Shown here: in pieces, positions 44,769 to 53,290 of the stretch | Numbering within the stretch: the first letter of the stretch is position 1 | How the letters are laid out: each line of letters begins with the position of its first letter | Source: JAFEDN01 sp963832945 | Lineage (GTDB): Bacteria > Pseudomonadota > Gammaproteobacteria > Coxiellales > Coxiellaceae | Assembly: GCA_963832945.1 (NCBI GenBank) | Contig: CAWHVV010000002.1 | Span: 124,001 to 188,000 of the forward strand | Reading direction: 5' to 3' | Length of the DNA: 64,000 bases | Notes under the pieces: generated by a model | Databases searched by the model: none | Told to the model about the DNA's origin: nothing | What the model saw: only the letters and a program-made list of their open reading frames with translations | Program-made: the position numbers and the translations under genes

Positions 44769-46262
44769 ATGTCTAGAGAAGCTGTCGTGTTTTCTGATAC
44801 CGCAAATCAATTCCCAGATAAAATAATTTCGCCGATTCCGGTATTGCTCATTGACTCTGACGGAACTATTTTTTCTGGAAATATGAAAAAAATAATTAGC
44901 GCGGTGATCAGGCTTTTAAAAACACCACCCGGAGAACGCAACAGTATCGAAGAATTTTGCAAGAAACTGGGTAATAACGATCTTCCGGTAGAAACTATGG
45001 AATTATTGAAAATATGGCTTAAAACACAGGAAGATTTTCAGCTCCCATGGTCGATTCCCGCTGAAGAATTATATGAAATCCAGAAAATTATCGCCGAATT
45101 TTTTCCCCTGATTAAATCCATGAATACGACTCTTACTGCTTTGGATATTTTCAAAATGGTGATGGAAAAAAATGGCGTTGTCATGGTATTAACTTTTAAT
45201 ATTTATGCGCCCTTTACGATTCGCCATTCCTTGATAAAAAAAGGCTTGTCTGTTGAAGCAGCCTCCAAAATTAAAATTATTTGCCCGGAGTCCGGCTTAA
45301 CAACCTGTCACGAAGATGGAATTTATACCTGCCCGTTATCACAGGAAAACCAAACGTTAAATAAAAACGCATTTATTGAGGAAGCGAAAAAAATTTGCTG
45401 CGATGAATTCAAACTGTTTCATTGTCAATATATATTTGCTGATGATCAGCATACGCTATCAGCTCAACTAAAATGGCCTGATCTTAGCGTCGTGAACGGC
45501 AATTATGGCTGTGGGCAGCATCTGGAAATATTGAAAAATTATATTAAAGATGACGCAGGTCTCGAATCGAAACAACATCATCAGGATTTAGATAATTCTT
45601 ACGAATCTGGCGCATGCATTTTAGATATCGTTGGAGAAAACAAGACCCCCCAGTTAAAATATTTAAATTTACCCACCGGCGGGGACGTGTTGAAGACTCA
45701 CGACGACGAACAGGATGAAGTGAATTCCATGCGAAAGATGTCTTTTGAATTAACACCTCTCGATCTTTCGCCGCGGTTTCCTCAAACGATATCTCCAATG
45801 GACACTAAAAAATTCGGTCAATCTATCAATTTCTTTCCTGCGGAAACATCATTGCCCGGCAGTTCTCCGGATACCATGTCCGACTCTACCAGCGATGAAA
45901 ATTTAAACCGGAAAATTCACCACTACACCATTCCGATTACCAATATATCGCTCAGTCCTCTGACGATATCTTCCAGTATGGATAGTATTGAACAACCGCT
46001 ATTTCCGGAATATCCTGTCTCCGAGCCAGGTAGAAGCCCACTCGCACGCGATCCCAGTAGAAATCAACTCAGCCCGACTTCTTTGCAAAAGGGCGAAGAA
46101 AACCCGCATAGCTTTACTTTTGAAAGCTTTAAAGTTTCAAAAAGTAATTCGATGTCAGACTTCCCGCTGGTTGGGCGACAGAGTCCACCCAAACTGCGGC
46201 CGGCAGTTAATTCTTCTTCGGCACAAAAAACTGAGAAGCCCTGCTGCTGCCTGATTTTATGA
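44769..46262 (+). CDS. HAD-like protein with C-terminal CaaX (prenylation) motif
   Basis: 497 residues. The start is ATG 44769 because GGAG lies six bases before it; TTG 44751 and ATG 44757 are in frame. The N-terminal ~270 residues resemble a haloacid-dehalogenase fold: motif I VLLIDSDGTIFSG (D29, D31), motif II-like VMVLTFNIYAP and motif IV FADDQHT. The C-terminal 220 residues are Ser/Pro-rich and look disordered, with proline-directed sites (LSPLTI, PGRSPLARD). The chain ends KPCCCLIL: a CaaX box (CLIL, Leu favouring geranylgeranylation) preceded by two more cysteines. No signal peptide. This is a strong candidate for a membrane-anchored host effector, by analogy with Legionella CaaX effectors. 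Confidence 0.75.
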   Translation: MSREAVVFSDTANQFPDKIISPIPVLLIDSDGTIFSGNMKKIISAVIRLLKTPPGERNSIEEFCKKLGNNDLPVETMELLKIWLKTQEDFQLPWSIPAEELYEIQKIIAEFFPLIKSMNTTLTALDIFKMVMEKNGVVMVLTFNIYAPFTIRHSLIKKGLSVEAASKIKIICPESGLTTCHEDGIYTCPLSQENQTLNKNAFIEEAKKICCDEFKLFHCQYIFADDQHTLSAQLKWPDLSVVNGNYGCGQHLEILKNYIKDDAGLESKQHHQDLDNSYESGACILDIVGENKTPQLKYLNLPTGGDVLKTHDDEQDEVNSMRKMSFELTPLDLSPRFPQTISPMDTKKFGQSINFFPAETSLPGSSPDTMSDSTSDENLNRKIHHYTIPITNISLSPLTISSSMDSIEQPLFPEYPVSEPGRSPLARDPSRNQLSPTSLQKGEENPHSFTFESFKVSKSNSMSDFPLVGRQSPPKLRPAVNSSSAQKTEKPCCCLIL

Positions 46263-46838
46263 GATTAAAAAATTCGCTAATAACTGATGTCCCGCCTGGG
46301 TAGCGATGGATTCCGGATGAAACTGTACGCCTGCCAGCGGTAAATGGCGATGCTGAATTCCCATAATCTGCCGGCTTTCTTCATTGTCCGCGTTAAATGT
46401 CCATGCGGTCACGATAAATTCGGCGGGAAGGGTAGCGGGATCAACGATCAGGGAGTGGTAACGCATCGCCGTAAAAGGCTGCGGGATTCCGGCAAAAATA
46501 CCCTGTTGATGATGGTAAATTAATGAAGTTTTACCGTGCATAATTTCCGGAGCGCACACTATTTTTCCGCCAAATGCCGCGGCGATCGCCTGGTGACCCA
46601 GACACACTCCCAATATGGGAATCCGTCCGCATAACGCGCGAATTAAGGGCAGAGTTATTCCCGCATCTTCAGGGCGGCCCGGACCAGGCGAAATGATAAT
46701 ATGGCTGGGCCTGGCTGAAGCCACTTCAGCAATACTGATTTTATCGTGATGATAAACCATGACTTCGAAAGCTAATTCCCGCAGATATTGCACGAGGTTA
46801 TACGTAAAGGAATCATAGTTATCTATCAGCAGCAGCAT
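46257..46838 (-). CDS. pabA: aminodeoxychorismate/anthranilate synthase glutamine amidotransferase
   Basis: 193 residues of the class I glutamine amidotransferase family: LLLIDNYDSFTYNLVQYL, IISPGPGRPEDAG, nucleophile Cys in ILGVCLGHQAIAAAFGG, and His-Glu in GVQFHPESIATQ. It supplies ammonia to PabB or TrpE; the two uses cannot be separated from this subunit alone, and no synthase subunit or trp gene is nearby, so PabA is the safer name. Its start overlaps the end of rpe by about 20 bases. Its stop overlaps the CaaX gene by six bases, tail to tail. Confidence 0.88.
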   Translation of the reverse strand: MLLLIDNYDSFTYNLVQYLRELAFEVMVYHHDKISIAEVASARPSHIIISPGPGRPEDAGITLPLIRALCGRIPILGVCLGHQAIAAAFGGKIVCAPEIMHGKTSLIYHHQQGIFAGIPQPFTAMRYHSLIVDPATLPAEFIVTAWTFNADNEESRQIMGIQHRHLPLAGVQFHPESIATQAGHQLLANFLIS

Positions 46839-47512
46839 CTTTTCCAGCCAGTTGAATTTGTGCGCGGAGTTCCTGAATTTCTTTCTCGTAACTGCCGGCC
46901 TGAAATAATCCGGAGCCGATAATACAAAAATCGGCTCCTGCTGCTACCACTTTAGAAATATTGGAGCCTTTAATGCCACCGTCAATGCCTAAAATAACAC
47001 GGGGATTAACGCTGGCAATGAGTTCCCGGGCTTCGCTGCAGTTTTTCTATACTCGATTCTATAAACGATTGGCCGCCAAAGCCTGGAAAAACCGACATCA
47101 ATAATAAAAAATCGATAGATTCCAGATAGTCCTGTACCAGACACAAGGATTTGTCGGGATTGAGCGCCAGGCCCGCCTTCATGCCGTGGGATTGAATGTG
47201 CCGAAGACAGCTGTTAACGTCAGTCGTGGTTTCGGGATGAAAGGTCAGCATATTGGCTCCCGCTTTGGCGAACGCTTCAATATAATTTTCCGGTTTTTCC
47301 ACCATCAAATGCGCATCCACCGGAGCTTTAATTCCTGCCTTTCGCAAAGACTGGCACACCACCGGGCCAAAACTTAAATTGGGCACGAAATGATGATCCA
47401 TCACGTCAAAATGAATCCAGTCGACGCCGGCCGCCATGACGGATTCAATTTCTTTACCGAGCTGTGAAAAATCAGCAGATAAAATGGATGCGGAAATTTG
47501 CACTTGTTTCAT
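46819..47512 (-). pseudogene. rpe: ribulose-phosphate 3-epimerase, one frameshift
   Basis: From 47512 the frame reads ISASILSADFSQLGKEIE, WIHFDVMDHHFVPNLSFGP and LLMSVFPGFGGQSFIE (metal-binding and phosphate-loop motifs of Rpe). It goes out of frame near 47040 and stops at 47006. The next frame continues SEARELIASVNPRVILGIDG (20 residues) and GADFCIIGSGLF to TAA at 46819-46821, giving the normal ~225 residues. Rpe interconverts ribulose- and xylulose-5-phosphate in the pentose phosphate pathway. The small indel may be a sequencing error. Confidence 0.88.
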
Positions 47513-48126
47513 TGTCGTTTCCTTTTTTCTCCAGATATCCTGCTTTCCAGGCGAGACATCAATGCCTCGGCGCGGTCAACGTCGTCGCGCAATTCGGCTA
47601 TTTTGCGATAGAAATCTTCAGCCTGGACCCGGGTGGGTAAATACTGCGCCTCAATCTGGCAGAATTCACGAATATTTTCGCCGATGCCCCGGCAGGTTTT
47701 TAGACCGAAATCGACAACCTTTTTCGCTCGCCAGGTGATTTCATGAGCGGCTGTGTCGCCGAGAAAGCGCGATAAATATTCTTCGCCATCGATATCCGTC
47801 CGCCGCAAAATATCGCGAATGGTTTCGCCTAAATCTGTATCGCCGGTAATTTCAATGCCTTGATTAAATAAAGCCGGACCGCTGGCGCCGGAATAACCCA
47901 CACGAATCAGTCCGGCTAATTTCCCGCTGATCGTGGTGTCAACCAATCCCGGCCAATCACCGGTCAGGCGCACACCCTGCTCCTGAATCAGAATATAACA
48001 ATCCATTTGCCAATCGGTGACGGTCACTTTGACAACCCTGCCTTGCAGTTTATTCAGCCTGTGCAAAGTATCGGGGTCTAATTTTAAAAGATGGTTAATC
48101 GCCTTTTCCAGAATGATGTATAACAT
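47509..48126 (-). CDS. ubiJ: UbiJ, SCP2-domain ubiquinone biosynthesis accessory factor
   Basis: 205 residues. The SCP2 lipid-binding domain (about 1-110, INHLLKLDPDTLHRLNKLQG, 20 residues, and IRVGYSGASGPALFNQGIEI) is followed by a C-terminal coiled coil (VQAEDFYRKIAELRDDVDRA). UbiJ helps assemble the soluble Ubi complex and binds ubiquinone intermediates. It directly follows ubiE as usual; ubiB, normally next, is replaced by rpe. A 203-bp element lies just before its start codon (the duplication covers the ATG), so its original ribosome binding site may have been displaced. Confidence 0.88.
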   Translation of the reverse strand: MLYIILEKAINHLLKLDPDTLHRLNKLQGRVVKVTVTDWQMDCYILIQEQGVRLTGDWPGLVDTTISGKLAGLIRVGYSGASGPALFNQGIEITGDTDLGETIRDILRRTDIDGEEYLSRFLGDTAAHEITWRAKKVVDFGLKTCRGIGENIREFCQIEAQYLPTRVQAEDFYRKIAELRDDVDRAEALMSRLESRISGEKRKRQ

Positions 48127-48129
48127 TAA

Positions 48130-48332
48130 CAGTAATTCCTGGTTATTTTAACTATTTGATTTAATAAAATAAATCTCCCTTTTAAAAAAACAATTTTCGT
48201 AGAAAATTATCCCCGCGATGGGGGATCGTAAGGGGAGAATCGCGATTCTCCCCCTTCATTCCGAGCAGAGGCTTTGCCTCGCGCAGGATAAAAACAGGAA
48301 GCAATTTTCGATGTACTCAGCGGAAATTGCTG
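48130..48332. mobile_element. palindromic element family 1, copy B (203 bp)
   Basis: Left end CAGTAATTCCTGGTT, right end GCGGAAATTGCTG. Flanked by TAACATTAA (48121-48129) and TAACATTAG (48333-48341), a nine-base duplication with one mismatch. Internal hairpins: ATTTTCGTAGAAAAT, CCCCGCGATGGGG, GGGAGAATCGCGATTCTCCC (20 bases). It fills the whole ubiE-ubiJ gap, and the duplication covers both the ubiE stop and the ubiJ start codon. Confidence 0.92.
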
Positions 48333-48337
48333 TAACA

Positions 48338-49258
48338 TTAGTATTTAACTCCATGATGGATGGCGACAATGCCTCCGCTTAAATTATGATAATCGCAGCG
48401 ATCAAAGCCTGCCGTTAATAGCATATTTTTCAGCGTTTCCTGGTCCGGGTGCATTCGGATTGATTCAGCCAGATATTGATAACTGGCTGCGTCATTGGCC
48501 ACCAGTTCTCCCAGCCAGGGCAATATTTTAAAAGAATAGGCGTCGTACACCGGCTGTAAAACGGAGATCACCGGTTTGGAGAATTCCAGAATCATCAGGC
48601 GGCCGCCTGGTTTTAATACCCGATACAGAGAGGCCAGCGCCGCGGCTTTATCGGTGACATTGCGTAATCCAAATCCCATCGTGATCCGGTCAAAATAATT
48701 ATCGATAAATGGCAATGATTCGGCGTTGGCTAAAACGCAGGTTATATTTTTATGCAGGCCTGCGTCGAGCAGGCGCTGGCGGCCGACCCGAAGCATGTCT
48801 GCGTTGATGTCGGCTAAAAACACCTGTCCGTGATCCCCAACCAATGGACTGATCAACCTGCTTAAGTCCCCGCTGCCTCCGGCGATATCCAGCACGCAAT
48901 GTCCGCGCTTTAACGCGCAGCCATTAATTGCGAGGCGTTTCCACAACCGGTGAATGCCTAACGACATTAAATCATTCATCAAATCGTATTTTTCAGCGAC
49001 GCTGGAAAATACCTCACCGACCTGCCGGGTTTTTTCTTTAGGCGTTATCTGTTGAAAGCCAAAATGAGTTTGCAAATCAGCCATTTCCGCTGAGTACAGC
49101 GGCAATGGCTTCCTGTTTATATCCTGCGCATCGGCGGAGCCGATTGCTCGGAATGAAGGGGGAGACGTTCCGCTCTCTCCCCCTTCGACCCCCATCGGGT
49201 AAGGAGAGTTCCCTTCAGCGGGAACTCCTGTTTGCGAATCTTCCTCACTCTCACTCAT
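48338..49258 (-). CDS. ubiE: UbiE methyltransferase with a 54-residue insert from a mobile element
   Basis: 306 residues from the ATG at 49258 (AAGG sits nine bases before; an ATG at 49267 is in frame), against about 250 normally. The core is standard: HFGFQQITPKEKTRQVGEVF (20 residues), VLDIAGGSGDLSRLI for SAM binding, ITMGFGLRNVTDK and LMILEFSKP. It methylates ubiquinone (and menaquinone) precursors at C2. After MSESEEDSQT the reading passes through a 153-bp palindromic element plus a nine-base target copy, adding 54 residues (GVPAEGNSPYPMG to SAEMADLQT) in frame before HFGF. The insert precedes the catalytic domain, so activity could survive. Confidence 0.93.
   Translation of the reverse strand: MSESEEDSQTGVPAEGNSPYPMGVEGGESGTSPPSFRAIGSADAQDINRKPLPLYSAEMADLQTHFGFQQITPKEKTRQVGEVFSSVAEKYDLMNDLMSLGIHRLWKRLAINGCALKRGHCVLDIAGGSGDLSRLISPLVGDHGQVFLADINADMLRVGRQRLLDAGLHKNITCVLANAESLPFIDNYFDRITMGFGLRNVTDKAAALASLYRVLKPGGRLMILEFSKPVISVLQPVYDAYSFKILPWLGELVANDAASYQYLAESIRMHPDQETLKNMLLTAGFDRCDYHNLSGGIVAIHHGVKY
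49078..49230. mobile_element. palindromic element family 1, copy C (153 bp), inside ubiE
   Basis: Left end CAGCCATTTCCGCTGAG, right end CAGCGGGAACTCCTG. Flanked by TTTGCAAAT (49069-49077) and TTTGCGAAT (49231-49239), a nine-base duplication with one mismatch. It shares the central hairpins (CGGCGGAGCCGA; GGGGGAGA...TCTCCCCC) with the other copies but has a shorter right end. 153 bases plus nine is 54 codons without a stop in the ubiE frame. Confidence 0.93.
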
Positions 49259-49275
49259 CTTTTTCATCCTTGCCG

Positions 49276-50639
49276 TTACAATATGGAACGGCTTAAATCT
49301 TCGTCTTTTGCCAATTCGGCTAATTGATTGTCGACATAAGCGGCGTCGATAATCACCGCCTGTCCGGCGCTGTCGGTCGCTTCAAAAGAAATTTTTTCCA
49401 GTAAACGTTCCAGCACGGTGTGCAAACGCCGCGCGCCAATATTTTCCGCTTTGTCATTCACCTGTTGCGCTATTTCCGCCAACCGCTGAATGCCTTCTTC
49501 GGAAAACGTGAGATTGAAGCCTTCAGTGCCCAACAAGGCGGTATATTGCTGAGTCAGTGAAGCGTGCGGTTCCGTTAAAATTCGCACAAAATCATGAGTG
49601 GTCAGCGCTTTTAACTCAACGCGGATGGGAAAACGTCCCTGTAATTCGGGAATTAAATCCGAGGGCTTGGTGAGATGGAAAGCGCCGGAGGCGATAAATA
49701 AAACATAATCGGTTTTAACCATGCCATATTTAGTGACGACCGTACAGCCTTCCACTAAAGGCAATAAATCCCGCTGCACGCCTTCACGCGACACATCGCC
49801 GCCATAGCCTTCGGTGCGCCGGACAATTTTATCGATTTCATCGATAAACACAATGCCATTTTGTTCGGCGTTTTCAACCGCCTGGGTTTTAATTTCATCT
49901 TCATTAACCAATTTGGACGCTTCTTCTTCCTGCAGGGTTTTTAAAGCAGCTTTGACGGTCATGCGCCTGACTTTGGTTTTTTTACTGGCGATGTTTTCCA
50001 TCATGCTTTGCAATTGGCCAACCATTTCTTCCATGCCCGGCGGACCCATGATTTCCAGAGAAGCGCCGCCGGCTATTTCGATCTCGATTTCGCGATCGTC
50101 GAGATCGCCTTCGCGCAGTTTTTTACGAAATAATTGCCGTGCGGCCGATTCCTTGTTCTCGCTGACGGCGGGTTTTTCCGCAGATTTTTGCGGGCTGGAG
50201 GGCGGTACCAAAATATCCAGTATTCTTTCTTCGGCGAGTTCCACGCGCCTGGGCCTGAACTTTTTCCATGGCGTGTTCGCGCGTCATTTTAACAGAAATA
50301 TCCACCAGATCGCGGACGATTGAGTCCACATCGCGTCCTACGTAATCCCACTTCAGTAAATTTAGTGGCTTCTACTTTGATAAACGGCGCTCTGGCCAGA
50401 GCGGCAGGCGGCGGGCAATTTCAGTTTTGCCAACGCCGGTAGGTCCGATCATTAAAATATTTTTCGGAGTAATTTCTTTCTGAAGTTCTTCAGGCAGTTG
50501 CCTGCGGCGCCAGCGATTACGCAGAGCGATGGCCACGGCGCGTTTCGCTTCTTTTTGACCGATGATATATTTATCCAGTTCAGAAACAATTTCTCTGCGG
50601 AGTCATGCTGGACTCCGTCAATGATAAAGTATTTTTCAT
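49276..50639 (-). pseudogene. hslU: HslU ATPase, at least four frameshifts near the 5' end
   Basis: The 3' two-thirds (49276-50244, 322 residues) is open and has the HslU I-domain and Walker B region (GIVFIDEIDKIVRRTEGYGG, 20 residues; SREGVQRDLLPLVEG) and the C-terminal docking tail ending LSRSIL. Upstream the coding sequence is recognisable in pieces: MTPQ / EIVSELDKYIIGQKEAKRAV (20 residues) / LMIGPTGVGKTEIARRL / ARAPFIKVEATKFTEVG / YVGRDVDSIVRDLVDISVKM, separated by indels near 50612, 50410, 50345 and 50250. HslU unfolds proteins for HslV. The start is ATG 50639, abutting the hslV stop, or ATG 50606. Confidence 0.85.
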
Positions 50640-51186
50640 TTAACTCTCACTCTCTAGTTCTTCAATAGTAAAATTATGGTTAGTCATCACGCAAATATCC
50701 GCGGCAATCCCCAGGGCTTTTTTGACGATGTCCTGTGCGCCCAATTCAGTATTGTCCAGCAGCGCTTTGGCGGCGGCCTGGGCGTAAAAACCGCCCGAGC
50801 CGATAGCCATTAAACTGTATTCAGGTTCAATCACATCGCCATTTCCGGTCAGGATCAGCGAGGCTTTCCTGTCGGCGACGCACAGTAATGCTTCGAGGCG
50901 TCTGAGCATTTTATCGGTTCGCCAGTCTTTGGCCATCTCCACGGCTGCCCGTACCAAGCTGTCCCTGATGTTTTTCCAGTTTAGCCTCAAAACGCTCAAA
51001 CAGGGTAAAAGCGTCGGCTGTTCCCCCGGCAAAGCCGGCAATAACCTGATTATTAAACAAACGGCGAACTTTCCGGGCGTTACTTTTCATCACCATATTG
51101 CCCATAGACACCTGACCGTCTCCCCCAATAACGACCTTGCCATTGCGGCGAATAGAAAGGATCGTCGTACCATGAAACTGTTTCAC
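50640..51186 (-). pseudogene. hslV: HslV protease subunit, one frameshift
   Basis: From 51186: MKQFHGTTILSIRRNGKVVI (20 residues; the catalytic Thr is in HGTTIL) and GDGQVSMGNMVMKSNARKVR (20 residues). The frame is lost near 50965 after KHQGQL. The other frame gives VRAAVEMAKDWRTDKMLRRL (20 residues) and GSGGFYAQAAAKALL to the stop at 50640. An extra G in CTTGGTACGG would explain it. HslV is the threonine protease of the HslUV complex. It is first in the hslV-hslU-ubiE-ubiJ order. Confidence 0.88.
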
Positions 51187-51287
51187 TTATTTTCTCCGGC
51201 TTAAATACTTATCAATTGGGGGCGGTCGGGCGGGATTTCAACGTAAGGACTTGACCCCATAAAATTTGAGTTTAAGATACTCAAAGC

Positions 51288-51408
51288 GCCATGGGGGTTC
51301 GCAAGGGGGAGCTAAGCTCCGCGCTCCCCCTTCATTCCGAGCATCGGCTCCGCCGAGCGCAGGATATAAATAGGAAGCAATTGCCGCTGTACCCGGCGGG
51401 AATTGCTG
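51288..51408. mobile_element. palindromic element family 1, copy D (left end missing)
   Basis: Shares CATGGGGGTTCGCAAGGGGG, the GGCTCCGCCGAGC hairpin and the right end GGCGGGAATTGCTG with the other copies. No left terminal repeat or duplication is found; the left flank instead carries an inverted GGGGTCA motif (GACTTGACCCC at 51244-51254). It lies upstream of the split unknown gene. Confidence 0.8.
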
Positions 51409-51447
51409 CAATTTGTCTAAGCGAAAAAAATGAAACGGGAGGTCGTT

Positions 51448-52596
51448 ATGCAGCAAGAGCAAAAAAAAGTAGAAGAAGTAGCGGGAAGCTTGCTTGACGA
51501 TATCCAATATAACTTTATTCACTATGTTGATTGTTTGAGAGAACAAAAAAAGGAAGAGTTGGCTGCTGCCCCACTTAATCTTTTAACCGCTCTATTATCT
51601 CTTTCCATGGGAGAGTCAAAATTTATTCCCGCTATAGCAAATAAAAATTCCACACTTTTATTAGGGTCCCATTTGGTATTTTCTGCAATGGAGTTTGTAG
51701 AGTGTTTTTTAGAGCAATTTTTACCCCAATTGCTGATGTCGCTGGATACATTAAGCTCTAAATTTACTTTAAACGACAAAACCATACTGAAGGATAATTT
51801 TAGAAGAATCGAAGAAAACAAAAACATTCTTGTACAACCCCATGTAGACACATGGAGTTTAATTCCTTTTCATAAATATGATATCAAATCTGACCCTTTT
51901 CTTACTTTAGGTAAATACAAACATAAAAAACCTTATTTCGGGTTTTCTATTACTGATTTTGATTTTCCTCCTAACAATAACTTTCAATCTGCTTATCTTT
52001 TTCCCTGCTTCCAGTCTTTCTGTACTCATTATCAAAACGAAAGAGGCTATTTTAGTAAATTCAGTGAATTGATCTGACATTCCTGGGACGTTTTTAGGAT
52101 TTTTTTAATTAAAACTACCAAATAATGTGCTTAAATCCCCACTTTAGTAGAAATTTTTCGTCATTCCTTGCTTCTATTTCCCACCGCATAATTAAGTAGA
52201 ACAATGATTTTTCTTGAAGTGGGATTTTTTTATAAAAAGTTAGCAGAAATAATTGTAAAGTGGGAAATAGAATCAAGAAAAACGCCGTTTTAATTAAAAA
52301 AATCCTAAAAACGTCCTAGGAATGTCAGATTGATATCTCATAATTTGTTTTCCCCAAAATCCAGTTTCCAGGAAATGTATCAATTGATCGAATCTAAGCA
52401 AATTACGACATTCAGGGAAGTGATTCATTATGTCTATAAACATCAGGATCATAACAACAGGTCAGCCCAAACTTTAAAGAAATATTACGATATTGATTTT
52501 TATATTCCAGAGATTTTAAAGCTTTTAGAAGATACAACACCATTTGCGAAGGATGTGAATAAAATCGTGTTTGAATACTTTACTCCCGGACTGTAG
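51448..52596 (+). pseudogene. unknown gene split by a 255-bp inverted-repeat element
   Basis: Two open pieces. 51448-52079 starts at an ATG with GGGAGG five bases upstream and reads MQQEQKKVEEVAGSLLDDIQ (20 residues) to KFSELI. The second, to 52596, reads SHNLFSPKSSFQEMYQLIES (20 residues) and ends FEYFTPGL. Removing the element and one copy of its six-base duplication (261 bases) joins them in frame as FSELISHNLFSPKSS, a protein of about 295 residues. No family recognised; the AT-rich composition suggests an acquired gene. Confidence 0.75.
52074..52328. mobile_element. 255-bp element with 42-bp terminal inverted repeats
   Basis: Left end CTGACATTCCTGGGACGTTT and right end AAACGTCCTAGGAATGTCAG are inverted copies; the match extends to 42 bases with one mismatch. 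ATTGAT flanks both sides (52068-52073 and 52329-52334). An inner pair (CTATTTCCCAC and GTGGGAAATAG) makes the centre palindromic too. No gene inside. It is unrelated in sequence to family 1. Confidence 0.9.
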
Positions 52597-52657
52597 GGTC
52601 TGGAATCTTCTGATCACTCAGGGTCATACCCCCATTGCAATTACAACAAAATGACAA

Positions 52658-52862
52658 CAGCAATTCCCGGTGAATTTTAACTATTTGATTTAACAAATTA
52701 AATCACCATTATAAAAAAATAATTTTCGTAGAAAATTATCCCCGCGATGGGGGATCGCAAGGGGGAGAATCGCGATTCTCCCCCTTCATTCCGAGCATCG
52801 GCTTCGCCGAGCGCAGGATAAAAACAGGAAGCAATTTTCGCTGTACTCAGCGGGAATTGCTG
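52658..52862. mobile_element. palindromic element family 1, copy E (205 bp)
   Basis: Left end CAGCAATTCCCGGTGAA, right end CAGCGGGAATTGCTG. Flanked by perfect nine-base duplications AAATGACAA (52649-52657 and 52863-52871). Nearly the same as copy B along its full length. With the ~150 bases after it, this fills the gap between the split gene and the FtsN-like gene; nothing else is supported there. Confidence 0.95.
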
Positions 52863-53017
52863 AAATGACAACAAGATCGTTGCAAATTTAAAATATAAAT
52901 TTTAAAATGCATGGATGATTATCCGTAATGCGATCCATGATCTCAATCGGGCGCTGATGCGCCAATCCGCCGTAGGCATTATTGGTCCTACATAAACATG
53001 TCATTTGGCCTGTTGAA

Positions 53018-53290
53018 TTATCGGGAAGTTTTAATGGCTTTTGGGTGTACATCTGCCGGAGGTGGAGCAGGAGAATCCACGGCCATTCCAGGGAGTTTGG
53101 TGTAAAAATCGAATTGAAAGGGAACAGCCGTGCTCGCCTGAACATCCGTTGCCGGAGAGGTAGGGTGGTGAGATACCCAAAGGTGCGTCAATATTAATAT
53201 TCCCGCCAGAGCCAGGGGCAATGCCGCCCAGCGTTTCCAGTTAAAGGCTGCTTTTGGGCGTTTTCGAAGAGCGGCTCTTACCTGCGTCAT
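53018..53290 (-). CDS. FtsN/SPOR-type membrane protein, truncated before the SPOR domain
   Basis: 90 residues: a basic N-terminus, one membrane helix (WAALPLALAGILILTHLWV, about 25-43) and a periplasmic stretch with FQFDFYTKLPGMAVDSP. That FDFYxxLPxM motif is typical of the FtsN-like protein encoded between argS and hslV in gammaproteobacteria. The SPOR peptidoglycan-binding domain that should follow is missing; the frame ends at AIKTSR and no SPOR motif is visible in other frames downstream. It overlaps the DUF945 gene by four bases. Confidence 0.65.
   Translation of the reverse strand: MTQVRAALRKRPKAAFNWKRWAALPLALAGILILTHLWVSHHPTSPATDVQASTAVPFQFDFYTKLPGMAVDSPAPPPADVHPKAIKTSR

Noticed and set aside
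52888..53145. Minus-strand frame reading NAYGGLAHQRPIEIMDRIT, reminiscent of an integrase or transposase tail
   Set aside because: Only about 30 residues look protein-like, the front part is a shadow of the FtsN-like gene, and I cannot place it in a transposase family.
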